Source: Saprospiraceae bacterium
GTDB taxonomy: Bacteria > Bacteroidota > Bacteroidia > Chitinophagales > Saprospiraceae
Assembly (NCBI GenBank): GCA_027488855.1
Contig: JAIYAV010000419.1
Span: 18,208-82,207 of the forward strand
Direction: 5' to 3'
Length of the DNA stretch: 64,000 nt
Shown here: positions 23,230 through 31,485 of the stretch, in pieces
Numbering within the stretch: position 1 is the stretch's first letter
Layout of the letters: each line of letters opens with the position of its first letter
Translations under genes and position numbers: made by a program
The notes under the pieces: model-generated
The model's input: only the letters and a program-made list of their open reading frames with translations
The model's database searches: none
Told to the model about the DNA's origin: nothing

Positions 23230-24993
23230 ATGAAACACATCTTTATTAACGCATTTTGCCTGTTTGGAATTGCACTGGGTTTGTTTTCACCAATCCAGGC
23301 ACAAAAAATAGAGCGCGAGGTGCAGGAAATGCTGCACACTCAGGGGCATGCCGAAGCCATCATCATGCTGGCAGAACAAGCCGATTTGAGCTTTGCCCGG
23401 CAACTCTCCAGCAAAGAGGCCAAAGGTGCTTATGTTTTTGAAAAGCTAAAAACGACCGCCGAACGCAGCCAGGCACCTTTGTGGAGGATTTTGCTCAATG
23501 CCAAACTCAGTGCCAGTCCGCTGTGGATTGTGAATGCCATCTTTGTCCCTGAATTGGATCAGGCCACCGCCGCCCTGCTGGCCGCTCAGCCCGCAGTAGA
23601 AGCCATCATCAGCAACCCACACACCTACCTATCGCCGCCGCGAATGGAACCGAGTAGCGCCAGCCTGCGCTCCAGCGTGGAATGGGGAATTGACAAAATT
23701 GGGGCTGCCGCAGTATGGAACAAGGGGATCACCGGACAAGGCGTGGTCATCGCGGGTCAGGATACTGGTTACGACTGGCAGCACCCCACACTCATCAAAA
23801 AATACCGGGGCAGTGCGGAAGCGACCCCCAACCACAACTACAACTGGCACGACGGCATTAGCAAATACAACCCGCTCAACAACGATACCAATAACCCCTG
23901 TGGGCTCAATTCCCAAATCCCTTGTGACGATGACAACCACGGCACCCACACGATGGGCACGATGGTCGGCGACGATGGGGTGGGCAATCAAATTGGGGTA
24001 GCTCCCGGCGCGCGTTGGATCGGTTGTCGGAATATGGATCGGGGTTGGGGCAGTCCAGCCTCTTACCTGGATTGTTTTCAGTGGTTTTTGGCCCCCACCG
24101 ATTTGAAAAATCTAAACCCCAATCCAAAACTGGCTCCTCACGTGATCAACAACTCCTGGAGCTGTCCCGATATCGAAGGTTGTGGCCCCAGCAACTGGAA
24201 GCTGATGGAAAAGGCCGTCATTAACCTACGGGCAGCCGGGGTAGTAGTGGTGGTTTCTGCAGGCAATTCTGGTAGCCAGGGCTGCGGCTCAGTAGATGAT
24301 GCACCCGCTTTTTTTCCACAATCTTTTTCGATTGGTGCCACCAACATCAATGATGTCATTGCCCGATTTAGTTCACGCGGGCCGGCCAGATGGCAAGACA
24401 CGCTGGTGCTCAAGCCCAATGTGTCGGCACCGGGTCAAGGCGTACGCTCTTCGGTACCAGGCGGTGGTTTTGCCGCATTCAGTGGCACCAGTATGGCGGG
24501 GCCACACGTGGCAGGAGCAGTGGCGCTGATCATTTCCGCCAATCCAGCACTGGCTGGGCAAGTAGAAACCATTGAAACTTTACTGGAAAAAACAGCAGTA
24601 TCGCTCAGGGATACGATGACCTGTTCGGGATTGCGCAGTGATCGCAGCCCCAATCCGGTATATGGTTACGGGCGCATCAATGTGCTGGCTGCAGTAGAAG
24701 CGGCTCAACGCATTACCAGCCCAGTGAATACGCCCAAACAGCAAAAAATCGCCTTAAAAGCAACTCCCAATCCGGCTGTCGACGGCAGCGTGCTGATCGA
24801 ACTCGGCAGCCTACCCGATGTAGGCAAATTGGAGGTATTGGACCCTACCGGGCGTTTGTTGCAACGACATGTATTGCCACAAGCCAATTTTCAAAGCAAA
24901 ACCCTTACCTTGGACGCTTTACCTACGGGCACCTACTTCATCCGAATTGTGGCGGGAAGTGCTTATGGGTACCAGAAGATTGTTAAACTCTGA
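23230..24993 (+). CDS. Secreted subtilisin-like (S8) protease with T9SS sorting domain
   Basis: A 587-residue protein from ATG 23230. Signal peptide: MKHIFINAFCLFGIALGLFSPIQA. An inhibitor-like propeptide follows (to about residue 150), then the S8 domain with Asp178 in AGQDTGYD, His237 in DNHGTHTMG and Ser421 in SGTSMAGPHVAGA, with the oxyanion Asn in SAGNSG. The last 75 residues (ATPNPAVDGSVLIELG through YGYQKIVKL) form a type A T9SS C-terminal domain, so the enzyme is exported and probably anchored on the surface or released. An upstream ATG at 23185 exists but precedes an unlikely signal. A glycosyltransferase gene follows after 5 bp. Confidence 0.93.
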   Translation: MKHIFINAFCLFGIALGLFSPIQAQKIEREVQEMLHTQGHAEAIIMLAEQADLSFARQLSSKEAKGAYVFEKLKTTAERSQAPLWRILLNAKLSASPLWIVNAIFVPELDQATAALLAAQPAVEAIISNPHTYLSPPRMEPSSASLRSSVEWGIDKIGAAAVWNKGITGQGVVIAGQDTGYDWQHPTLIKKYRGSAEATPNHNYNWHDGISKYNPLNNDTNNPCGLNSQIPCDDDNHGTHTMGTMVGDDGVGNQIGVAPGARWIGCRNMDRGWGSPASYLDCFQWFLAPTDLKNLNPNPKLAPHVINNSWSCPDIEGCGPSNWKLMEKAVINLRAAGVVVVVSAGNSGSQGCGSVDDAPAFFPQSFSIGATNINDVIARFSSRGPARWQDTLVLKPNVSAPGQGVRSSVPGGGFAAFSGTSMAGPHVAGAVALIISANPALAGQVETIETLLEKTAVSLRDTMTCSGLRSDRSPNPVYGYGRINVLAAVEAAQRITSPVNTPKQQKIALKATPNPAVDGSVLIELGSLPDVGKLEVLDPTGRLLQRHVLPQANFQSKTLTLDALPTGTYFIRIVAGSAYGYQKIVKL

Positions 24994-24998
24994 TTTTC

Positions 24999-26408
24999 AT
25001 GTTCAAATCCCCCTTCCTCATTTTTTTAGGAACGGCCTTTTTGCTGCGCATTTTTTCGTTTTTTCCGTCGGTCATCAATCACGATGAATCCACTTACATT
25101 GTCATTGCTGATGCGCTGCTGCGTGGCCAGACTTATTGGGTGGATGTGGTTGACATCAAGCCCCTGGGGGTTTTTTTAATTTATGCGGCTTTGTTAAAAA
25201 TCGGTGGGGGATCGATTTTTTTGTTGCGTTTGTTCACCGCCGTTTGGGTGGCGGGCACTGGCTATTTTTTGTATCGCGCGGCCAAAGCCTGGCAAGCCGA
25301 TGAAAACGCCGCCCGGGCCAGTGGCGTGATGTACATTTTCATGTGTTCTTTGTTTACTTTTTATGGAGTATCGCCGAATACGGAATTGTACTATATCTTG
25401 TTTAATGCCCTGGCGCTTTGGCTGATTTTGGCCTTTCCTCAACGGATTTGGGGTGCTCTGGGCGCGGGATTCTGCTTGGGTGCAGGTTTTATGATCAAGT
25501 ATACGGTGGCGTTTGATGCCTTGGCCATGGGGCTGATGTTGATCTGGCTTTTTTGGCAGGCCAAAGCTCCTTTTTTCCGTTTGTTGTTGCAGGGTTTTTT
25601 GATGATCAGTGCCTTTTTGGTGGTTCCACTGTTGGTGTACTGGACGTATCGCAGTTGGGGACTGGAACAGGTATTTTTGCACTATACTTTTGGGGTGGGT
25701 AGTGCTTGTCCCGCAGAGCTGAGCGTGGGAAACCGGGCCTTGTTCTTGCTGGATTTTTTGCTGCGCTTTTTGCCCATTAGTTTGGCTTTTGGGTGGGGGC
25801 TGTATTGGCGTGCCAAGCCTTGGATTTTGGCCTGTATTTGGGCGGCATGTGTGTTGGTGGCCATCAATGTGCAGGGCAAACCTTTTGGGCACTATTTTAT
25901 CCAGATGATGTTGCCTTTGGCCTGGCTGGCTGGCACTTTTTATGCGCGTGACCTACCTAAGCCGCGCTGGATTGCGCCCTTGTTTCAGTTGCGCAATGGG
26001 GCGATTGTACTGAGTTTGTTGTTTTTGGTCAATTTGTTTTTGCAGAAAAAAGACTACCTCGACAAGCCTGATCATGCCCGTGAAACAGCAAATTATTTGC
26101 GCCCACTCTTGTTGCCTGATGACCGGGTTTATCTAGGCAATTATCACCAGATTGTATACCATTTGTTGGACCAGGAAAGCCCAACGCCATATGTACACCG
26201 CTCCTTGATTTGGGAAAAACGGCACCGGGCGGTATTGTGCATTAGCTTGAGCCAGGAACTGGCAAGGATTCAAAAGATCAATCCACGCTTTGTCGTGTTT
26301 CAGCCTGAATTGCCGGATGAACCTGCAGCGAAGGCGTTTTTATACCGTTACCGGGAGATTAAGCAGATTCGGGATAAGGCGGTGGTGTATGAGCGGCGGC
26401 CTTGGTAA
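24999..26408 (+). CDS. GT-C glycosyltransferase-like membrane protein (GT39/PMT_2 type)
   Basis: A 469-residue protein with about ten hydrophobic helices. The first extracytoplasmic loop contains VINHDESTYIVIADALLRGQ, the acidic D-E motif typical of GT39/ArnT-type enzymes, followed by DVVDIKPLGVFLIYA. A soluble C-terminal tail (from about residue 360) with DRVYLGNYHQIVYHLLDQ follows the helices. Such enzymes transfer sugars from polyprenyl-phosphate donors at the outer face of the inner membrane. The gene starts 5 bp after the protease stop and may be co-transcribed, raising the possibility that it glycosylates secreted proteins. Confidence 0.8.
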   Translation: MFKSPFLIFLGTAFLLRIFSFFPSVINHDESTYIVIADALLRGQTYWVDVVDIKPLGVFLIYAALLKIGGGSIFLLRLFTAVWVAGTGYFLYRAAKAWQADENAARASGVMYIFMCSLFTFYGVSPNTELYYILFNALALWLILAFPQRIWGALGAGFCLGAGFMIKYTVAFDALAMGLMLIWLFWQAKAPFFRLLLQGFLMISAFLVVPLLVYWTYRSWGLEQVFLHYTFGVGSACPAELSVGNRALFLLDFLLRFLPISLAFGWGLYWRAKPWILACIWAACVLVAINVQGKPFGHYFIQMMLPLAWLAGTFYARDLPKPRWIAPLFQLRNGAIVLSLLFLVNLFLQKKDYLDKPDHARETANYLRPLLLPDDRVYLGNYHQIVYHLLDQESPTPYVHRSLIWEKRHRAVLCISLSQELARIQKINPRFVVFQPELPDEPAAKAFLYRYREIKQIRDKAVVYERRPW

Positions 26409-26431
26409 CACAAAACCATAACCCCATACAT

Positions 26432-26554
26432 TTACTCCGTAATCACATCAATTTCGGCATAACCCGAAGCGGTAGTTTGTACATTCTGTAGCGCTTTGAG
26501 TTTAATGTAACGCCCTTTTATGAGGTTAAAAGATTTGGTTTGCCAATAGCTCAT
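26432..26554 (-). pseudogene. Remnant of a discoidin (F5/8 type C) domain
   Basis: Forty codons on the minus strand ending with TAA. The text, which runs KSFNLIKGRYIKLKALQNVQ then TTASGYAEIDVITE, is the characteristic C-terminal end of an F5/8-C carbohydrate-binding domain. An in-frame stop precedes the ATG, so the rest of the protein is absent. It lies between two plus-strand genes in the opposite orientation. This indicates a deleted or displaced secreted carbohydrate-active protein. Confidence 0.65.
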
Positions 26555-26641
26555 TTACAAACAAGATTCCATTATTTTAGGCGAAGGCACCAACTGGCAT
26601 CTATCTTTACCCAATAATCCATTTATCCACAATTTTTGGTG

Positions 26642-29002
26642 ATGAAACAGATTTTGATTGTTGTTACTTGTTTGCTCGGCATACCGCTGAGCCTTTGGGC
26701 GCAGCATCGCCCTACCCTGCTCAATGAACCGCTCGATCTCAGTGGTGATTTTCGAGATTACACCAACACCTACTTTTTGGCCGACAGCCTCGCCGCCTTC
26801 GACCCCGCCACCGGCCAAGGCCAACTAAAATGGCGGCGCAACGAGTATTTTCCTGCCCATGCCTTCAACAACACCCAGGCCGGACTTCGCAAAATCCAAG
26901 GCAATGAATTTCCAGGTATTGAATACGCCGTTGATCCGGTACTGCCCTTTAGTGTGGAGTTTGTATCGCCTCGTGCCGTGCGGATTCGGGCTACTACAGG
27001 GCACATTCCACCAGTCACCGAACCATCCTTAATGCTGGTCAAAGAACCCGGAAAAGACAATTCCTGGACGTACAGCAAAACCCAAAATGGCCATCAGTAC
27101 AAAAGCGCTTTTGGCAGCGTAACCATCACCCCAAACCCCTGGACGATTGAATTCCGGGATGCCCAGGGGAAATTATTGACCAAAACCTGGCACCAGAGCA
27201 ACAGCCGCTCTTTTACCCCCGTCCTGCCTTTTTCTTTTGTGCGTCGGGCAGGGGATTATTCGCGGAGTATCGGCGCAGCCTTCACGCTGTCGCCCGATGA
27301 AAAAATTTACGGTTGTGGCGAGTCTTTCACCAGCCTGAACAAATACGGCCAAAAGGTCAATCTGTATACCACCGACCCCAACGGCGTGGAAAATGCCGGC
27401 ATGTACAAGCCCATCCCTTTCTTCATGAGCAGTCGGGGTTATGGGATGTTCATGCATACCTCTTCTCCAGTCACCTGCGACTTTGGCGCGACTTACGGCG
27501 CAGTCACCAACTTGATGATTGGGGATGAAAATCTGGATCTGTTCGTGTTCCTCGGTGAGCCCAAAGACGTGCTGGACGAATACACCAACCTCACGGGCAA
27601 AGCGAGTATGCCGCCGCTGTGGTCTTTTGGTTTGTGGATGAGCCGGATCACTTATTTCTCCGAAGCGGATGGTCGGAATGTGGCCAATTTGTTGCGCAAA
27701 AACGGGATTCCTTCGGATGTGATTCACTTTGATACGGGCTGGTTTGGCACCGATTGGCGTTGTGATTACCAGTTTGCCAAGGATCGTTTTCCCGATCCCC
27801 AAAAAATGATCAGCGACCTCAAGGTCCAGGGCTTCCGCACCTGCCTCTGGCAATTGCCTTACTTTGTGCCCAAAAATGATCTCTTCCCGGAAATCATTGC
27901 CAAGGGGCTTCATGTAAAAAATCCCAAAGGTGGGCTGCCGTATGAAGATGCAGTGCTCGATTTTACCAATCCCAATGCCGTACAATGGTACCAGGATAAA
28001 ATTGCCAACTTGTTGAAACTGGGCGTTGCAGTCATCAAGGTGGATTTTGGCGAAGCGGCTCCCTTGAACGGCATTTATGCCAATGGCCACAGCGGCTTCT
28101 ACGAGCACAACCTCTACCCTTTGCGCTACAACAAAGTCGTATCCGACATCACCAAACAAATCACGGGCGACCAGATCATCTGGGCCCGCAGCACCTGGGC
28201 GGGCAGCCAGCGGTATCCGCTGCACTGGGGCGGCGACGCCGAAACTTCGGATATGGGCATGGAAGCACAGTTGCGCGGTGGTTTGTCGCTGGGCTTGTCG
28301 GGCTTCACCTTCTGGAGCCACGATGCGGGGGGCTTTACTACTCGTACGCCAGAGGAATTGTACCGCCGTTGGGCACCTTTTAGCCTGTTTAGCTCACACT
28401 CCCGCTGCCATGGCCAAGCGCCAAAAGAGCCCTGGGAGTTCAGCGAAAGTTTTTTGAATCACTTCCGCAATGCCTCCGAAACGCGCTACCGACTGATGCC
28501 CTACATTTATGCCCAGGCGAAAGCTTCGACGGAAAAAGGCTTGCCGATGCTGCGCGCGCTTTTTGTAGAATTCCCGCAAGACCCCGGTGCCTGGCTCATC
28601 GAAAATGAATACCTCTTGGGTTCGGATATGTTGGTAGCACCGATTTTTGAAACCGGAGCGACTCAGCGCAAGGTGTACCTACCTGAGGGCAAATGGATCG
28701 ATTATCAAACGGGCAAAGTGTACAGCGGTGGCTGGCACGTGATCGATGGTGGCAAACTTTCCTTGGTGGTGATGATTCGGGATGGGGCGGTAATTCCGCA
28801 TGCGGAATTGGCGCAAAGTACGGATCAGATTGATTGGTCAAAAATCACCTTGCAGGCTTATACTAGCACGGGCTCGGCCAAAGGAAAGGTTTGTTTGCCT
28901 GCGGAGAATGTGATACAAGAAGTGAATGTGACGCTGAAAAACGGCAAGGGGACTTTGGTAAAAGATCCTTATGCCGGGAAGGTAAAGTGGGTGATTAAAT
29001 AA
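26642..29002 (+). CDS. Secreted glycoside hydrolase family 31 enzyme (alpha-xylosidase/alpha-glucosidase type)
   Basis: A 786-residue protein from ATG 26642 with a signal peptide (MKQILIVVTCLLGIPLSLWA). An N-terminal beta-sandwich precedes the (beta/alpha)8 barrel, which starts near residue 320 (PPLWSFGLWMSRITYFSE). The nucleophile is Asp468 in VIKVDFGEAAP, resembling the KTDFGE motif of YicI, and the proposed acid/base is Asp532 in WGGDAETSD. GFTFWSHDAGGF and the WAPFSLFSSHSRCHG block follow, then C-terminal beta domains. The YicI-like motifs favour alpha-xylosidase activity. It is transcribed toward a small conserved gene, with a family A hairpin in between. Confidence 0.92.
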   Translation: MKQILIVVTCLLGIPLSLWAQHRPTLLNEPLDLSGDFRDYTNTYFLADSLAAFDPATGQGQLKWRRNEYFPAHAFNNTQAGLRKIQGNEFPGIEYAVDPVLPFSVEFVSPRAVRIRATTGHIPPVTEPSLMLVKEPGKDNSWTYSKTQNGHQYKSAFGSVTITPNPWTIEFRDAQGKLLTKTWHQSNSRSFTPVLPFSFVRRAGDYSRSIGAAFTLSPDEKIYGCGESFTSLNKYGQKVNLYTTDPNGVENAGMYKPIPFFMSSRGYGMFMHTSSPVTCDFGATYGAVTNLMIGDENLDLFVFLGEPKDVLDEYTNLTGKASMPPLWSFGLWMSRITYFSEADGRNVANLLRKNGIPSDVIHFDTGWFGTDWRCDYQFAKDRFPDPQKMISDLKVQGFRTCLWQLPYFVPKNDLFPEIIAKGLHVKNPKGGLPYEDAVLDFTNPNAVQWYQDKIANLLKLGVAVIKVDFGEAAPLNGIYANGHSGFYEHNLYPLRYNKVVSDITKQITGDQIIWARSTWAGSQRYPLHWGGDAETSDMGMEAQLRGGLSLGLSGFTFWSHDAGGFTTRTPEELYRRWAPFSLFSSHSRCHGQAPKEPWEFSESFLNHFRNASETRYRLMPYIYAQAKASTEKGLPMLRALFVEFPQDPGAWLIENEYLLGSDMLVAPIFETGATQRKVYLPEGKWIDYQTGKVYSGGWHVIDGGKLSLVVMIRDGAVIPHAELAQSTDQIDWSKITLQAYTSTGSAKGKVCLPAENVIQEVNVTLKNGKGTLVKDPYAGKVKWVIK

Positions 29003-29007
29003 ACGAG

Positions 29008-29109
29008 TGTCTGAGGTGTTCTAAGGTGCCTAAGGTGGTTCAAAATAAGCTTAATTGGTTTTAGCTATTTTTATTGAACCACCTTAGGCACCTTAGAACA
29101 GCTCAGGCA
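29008..29109. repeat. Long inverted repeat (family A), convergent junction
   Basis: Arms of 36 nt (29008-29043 and 29074-29109) differ at only two positions around a 30-nt loop. The core AAGGTGCCTAAGGTGGTTCAA relates it to the copies at 7459 and 19961. Confidence 0.82.
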
Positions 29110-29134
29110 TGTATTTTACTAGAAGCTTGCAAGT

Positions 29135-29446
29135 TTAGTGCGGCGCTACGGTCAACTTGGCGATCATCTCCTCCGCAATTGGATCGGCATAGATCCCAAA
29201 TGAGCTGAGCAAAGTGCCCTTGAGCCCATGTTTATCCGAAGAAATGGCGTACAACACACTCTCCTCATCCGGGTCCGAGGAACTCGATTCAAAACGGAAT
29301 ACTTCATCCACCTGAAATTCATCGTGCAACAATTGATAAGTCCCGCCGCCGCATTCCAGGCAATTTTCTTTGAGGTTAAAATCTTCGGTATAACCCTGGG
29401 CCTTCAGGCCATCGAGCGCTTCTAAAAGGGTGTTGTAATTTTCCAT
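29135..29446 (-). CDS. Small conserved Bacteroidota protein of unknown function
   Basis: A 103-residue protein from ATG 29446 (an in-frame ATG at 29467 lies inside the preceding stop region). Pattern: MENYNTLLEALDGLKAQGYT, then DFNLKENCLECGG with two cysteines, VDEVFRFESSSSDPDEESVLYAI, GLKGTLLSSFGIYAD. I recognise this as a widespread small Bacteroidota family, often carrying a misleading phosphoribosylpyrophosphate-synthetase label; no PRPP-binding motif is visible. It follows the hydrolase gene with 17 bp between, so it is probably co-transcribed. Confidence 0.72.
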   Translation of the reverse strand: MENYNTLLEALDGLKAQGYTEDFNLKENCLECGGGTYQLLHDEFQVDEVFRFESSSSDPDEESVLYAISSDKHGLKGTLLSSFGIYADPIAEEMIAKLTVAPH

Positions 29447-29463
29447 TTTGGGAAGGTATTGGT

Positions 29464-30084
29464 TCAACGATTAAAAATATAACTTTTGGCCAAATCCATT
29501 TCAACAGGCGACACAACATGTGGCCGTCCCGGATAAATCACGAGATTCACCTCGGCACCCAGGTTTTGCAACTCAACTTTACTCTCTTCACTGCGGCTCT
29601 GGGGCACATGCGGGTCATTATCGCTGTTGGTCATCAAAATGCGAGTTCCAGCAAACTTGGATTGATAAGGACTTGTATCCAGGATTTGCCCAATCAACCC
29701 GCCCGTAAATGCAATCACGCCGCCAAATGGACGGGCAAAACGAGCCGCGCTTTCCAGCGTCAAACAAGCGCCTTGTGAAAAACCCAGCAGGTAAATTTGG
29801 GCAGCGGGCAATACCTTTTCCGTTTGTTCAATCAAGCGCTCAGCATTCGCCAGCGCAGAATCCAACCAGGGCTGATTGTCTGCCACTGGCGCCATAAAAC
29901 TGTAGGGATACCAAGTGTTGTTGGTGGCTTGTAATGCGGCTAAATAGGTACCTGCTGGTGCGAGCGCCCGTCCGATTTCGAGGATGGCCTGAGCATTGCC
30001 GCCACGGCCATGAAATAGGAGCAAGGCGCGTTCGGCCTGGGCCAGGGGTACACCGTCTTCATATAGAGTAAAACTGTGCGACAT
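29464..30084 (-). CDS. Phospholipase/carboxylesterase-type alpha/beta hydrolase
   Basis: A 206-residue protein with the oxyanion segment LLLFHGRGGNAQ, nucleophile Ser in LLGFSQGACLTLE, Asp in NSDNDPHVPQSR and His in IYPGRPHVVSP. This is the dienelactone-hydrolase/carboxylesterase 2 arrangement. There is no signal peptide, so it is probably cytoplasmic. Substrate is unknown; short-chain esters are likely. The downstream small gene and the upstream retropepsin-like gene, 3 bp away, are on the same strand, suggesting an operon. Confidence 0.83.
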   Translation of the reverse strand: MSHSFTLYEDGVPLAQAERALLLFHGRGGNAQAILEIGRALAPAGTYLAALQATNNTWYPYSFMAPVADNQPWLDSALANAERLIEQTEKVLPAAQIYLLGFSQGACLTLESAARFARPFGGVIAFTGGLIGQILDTSPYQSKFAGTRILMTNSDNDPHVPQSRSEESKVELQNLGAEVNLVIYPGRPHVVSPVEMDLAKSYIFNR

Positions 30085-30087
30085 TGG

Positions 30088-31314
30088 CTATTCATTTTTG
30101 TTGAAAAACTCCTCTACGTCAAAACGTTTGACTTTGAAATCAAGTTGAACACCATTTCTCAACACTTTAACCCAGATAAAGGCTTCATTGTCTTGACCAT
30201 TTTTTCCATTTAACCGTAAATCACAATAATCGCTTTGGGTGGGGTGACGCAGATCACGTTGATTGATCATCAGAATTTGATCGTTGTATTCAAGCCCTTT
30301 TTCCTGATCCAAAGCATTTTTATAAACACTCGAAACCATTAATTTGTCGTCCACCAAATCGATACCAAACCCATAATTGTTTACCTTCTTTATTTCTGGC
30401 GCGGCAATAGGGGATAATATGAGGTATTGGCGTTCCCAATCAATGGTCACTAGGTAGTTTCGCAAAAAAGTGGTACCCATCACCCCTTTACTTATTGACG
30501 ATTCCAAAACAACAATAGGATTGCTCAACTCCAACTTATTCCCAACTGAGACAGACGGAAATTGGATAAAAAAAGCAGAATCCAGGCTTGATCCAAAAAT
30601 ACCATACGTCAACCCAAACCACTTCAGCAAGGCAGCATTCCGTTCTTCTTTAGAAAAACCATTGGCGGGCATTGATAAATTCCCAGAAGAGCCCGTATCC
30701 AAAATCATGTCTTTTTGAACCCCATTCGACGTGGAAAACTTAAAGGCAGGCGTTCCTTGCAGATTTGGAATAAAACGGATGGTGTCGCTATTCTCCGGAA
30801 TCTGCAAGGAATCCATACTACTGGCAAAGCGCAATTTTTGCTGTTGGAAATCGATTTGCCACTTCGCTTTTTTCATCCAGTTGGCACCAACAATACCCGC
30901 CACTGCCGTACATCCTTTTGTTTTTAAGATGCCAAAATCAGCTCCTACAATACCTGCTGACCGAAAATTGATGTTTTGTACACTGATTTGTTCCAGCTTG
31001 TGGTAGTTTAATTTTGATTTTGTGCCAACATAATCCTTCACTTTTTGGCTTGTCACCTTTTGGGCTTTTAAGTTTTTAAGCACCTCATTGTCAATTACAG
31101 CAATGGCCCCGGTGTCGAATAAAAAATCATAAACATTGTTTTGAATCTCAACAGGAAGGATGATTCTCCCATTCTCTTCTTTAAAAGACATTTCTTCAAA
31201 AAAATGGCCTTGTTCAATTTGAGTGCCATTGATTAATCCTACCGTTTTGATTCTACCAACAATGCCACAACTTGAAAAACTGAGCACACTCAATAAAAGC
31301 AATAGGTGTTTCAT
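30088..31314 (-). CDS. Retropepsin-like aspartyl protease lipoprotein with PDZ domain
   Basis: A 408-residue protein from ATG 31314. A lipobox FSSC with Cys16 implies a lipoprotein. Two retropepsin-type domains follow, each with a D-T-G motif: LFDTGA and LDTGSSGN, the latter followed by VSVGNK. In the C-terminal fifth a PDZ-like fold is visible (YGFGIDLVDDKLMVSSVYKN through GLEYNDQILMINQ). The two DTG sites suggest that one chain makes a pseudo-symmetric active site. It is probably periplasmic or surface-exposed, with an unknown target. It ends 3 bp before the esterase start. Confidence 0.78.
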   Translation of the reverse strand: MKHLLLLLSVLSFSSCGIVGRIKTVGLINGTQIEQGHFFEEMSFKEENGRIILPVEIQNNVYDFLFDTGAIAVIDNEVLKNLKAQKVTSQKVKDYVGTKSKLNYHKLEQISVQNINFRSAGIVGADFGILKTKGCTAVAGIVGANWMKKAKWQIDFQQQKLRFASSMDSLQIPENSDTIRFIPNLQGTPAFKFSTSNGVQKDMILDTGSSGNLSMPANGFSKEERNAALLKWFGLTYGIFGSSLDSAFFIQFPSVSVGNKLELSNPIVVLESSISKGVMGTTFLRNYLVTIDWERQYLILSPIAAPEIKKVNNYGFGIDLVDDKLMVSSVYKNALDQEKGLEYNDQILMINQRDLRHPTQSDYCDLRLNGKNGQDNEAFIWVKVLRNGVQLDFKVKRFDVEEFFNKNE

Positions 31315-31485
31315 ATACGTATTTTTAATTAAGCTCATTTTAAAGCTTTAACTCAAATACAGTTTGTTTTTGTATTTACTGAAAGAAGTTTGTGCAACAA
31401 AAAATGCTCACCTGATGGGTTTTATCCGCCTTTTCTCCCACATTCCTGGATAAAAGCTTAATTTTCATGCCCATAAACTATAAAC

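Noticed and set aside
26595-26609. TGGCAT-CTATC-TTTA upstream of the GH31 gene as a sigma-54 promoter
   Set aside because: The -12 element lacks the G, no enhancer-like palindrome is present, and the overlapping TATCTTTA is a better standard -7 element.
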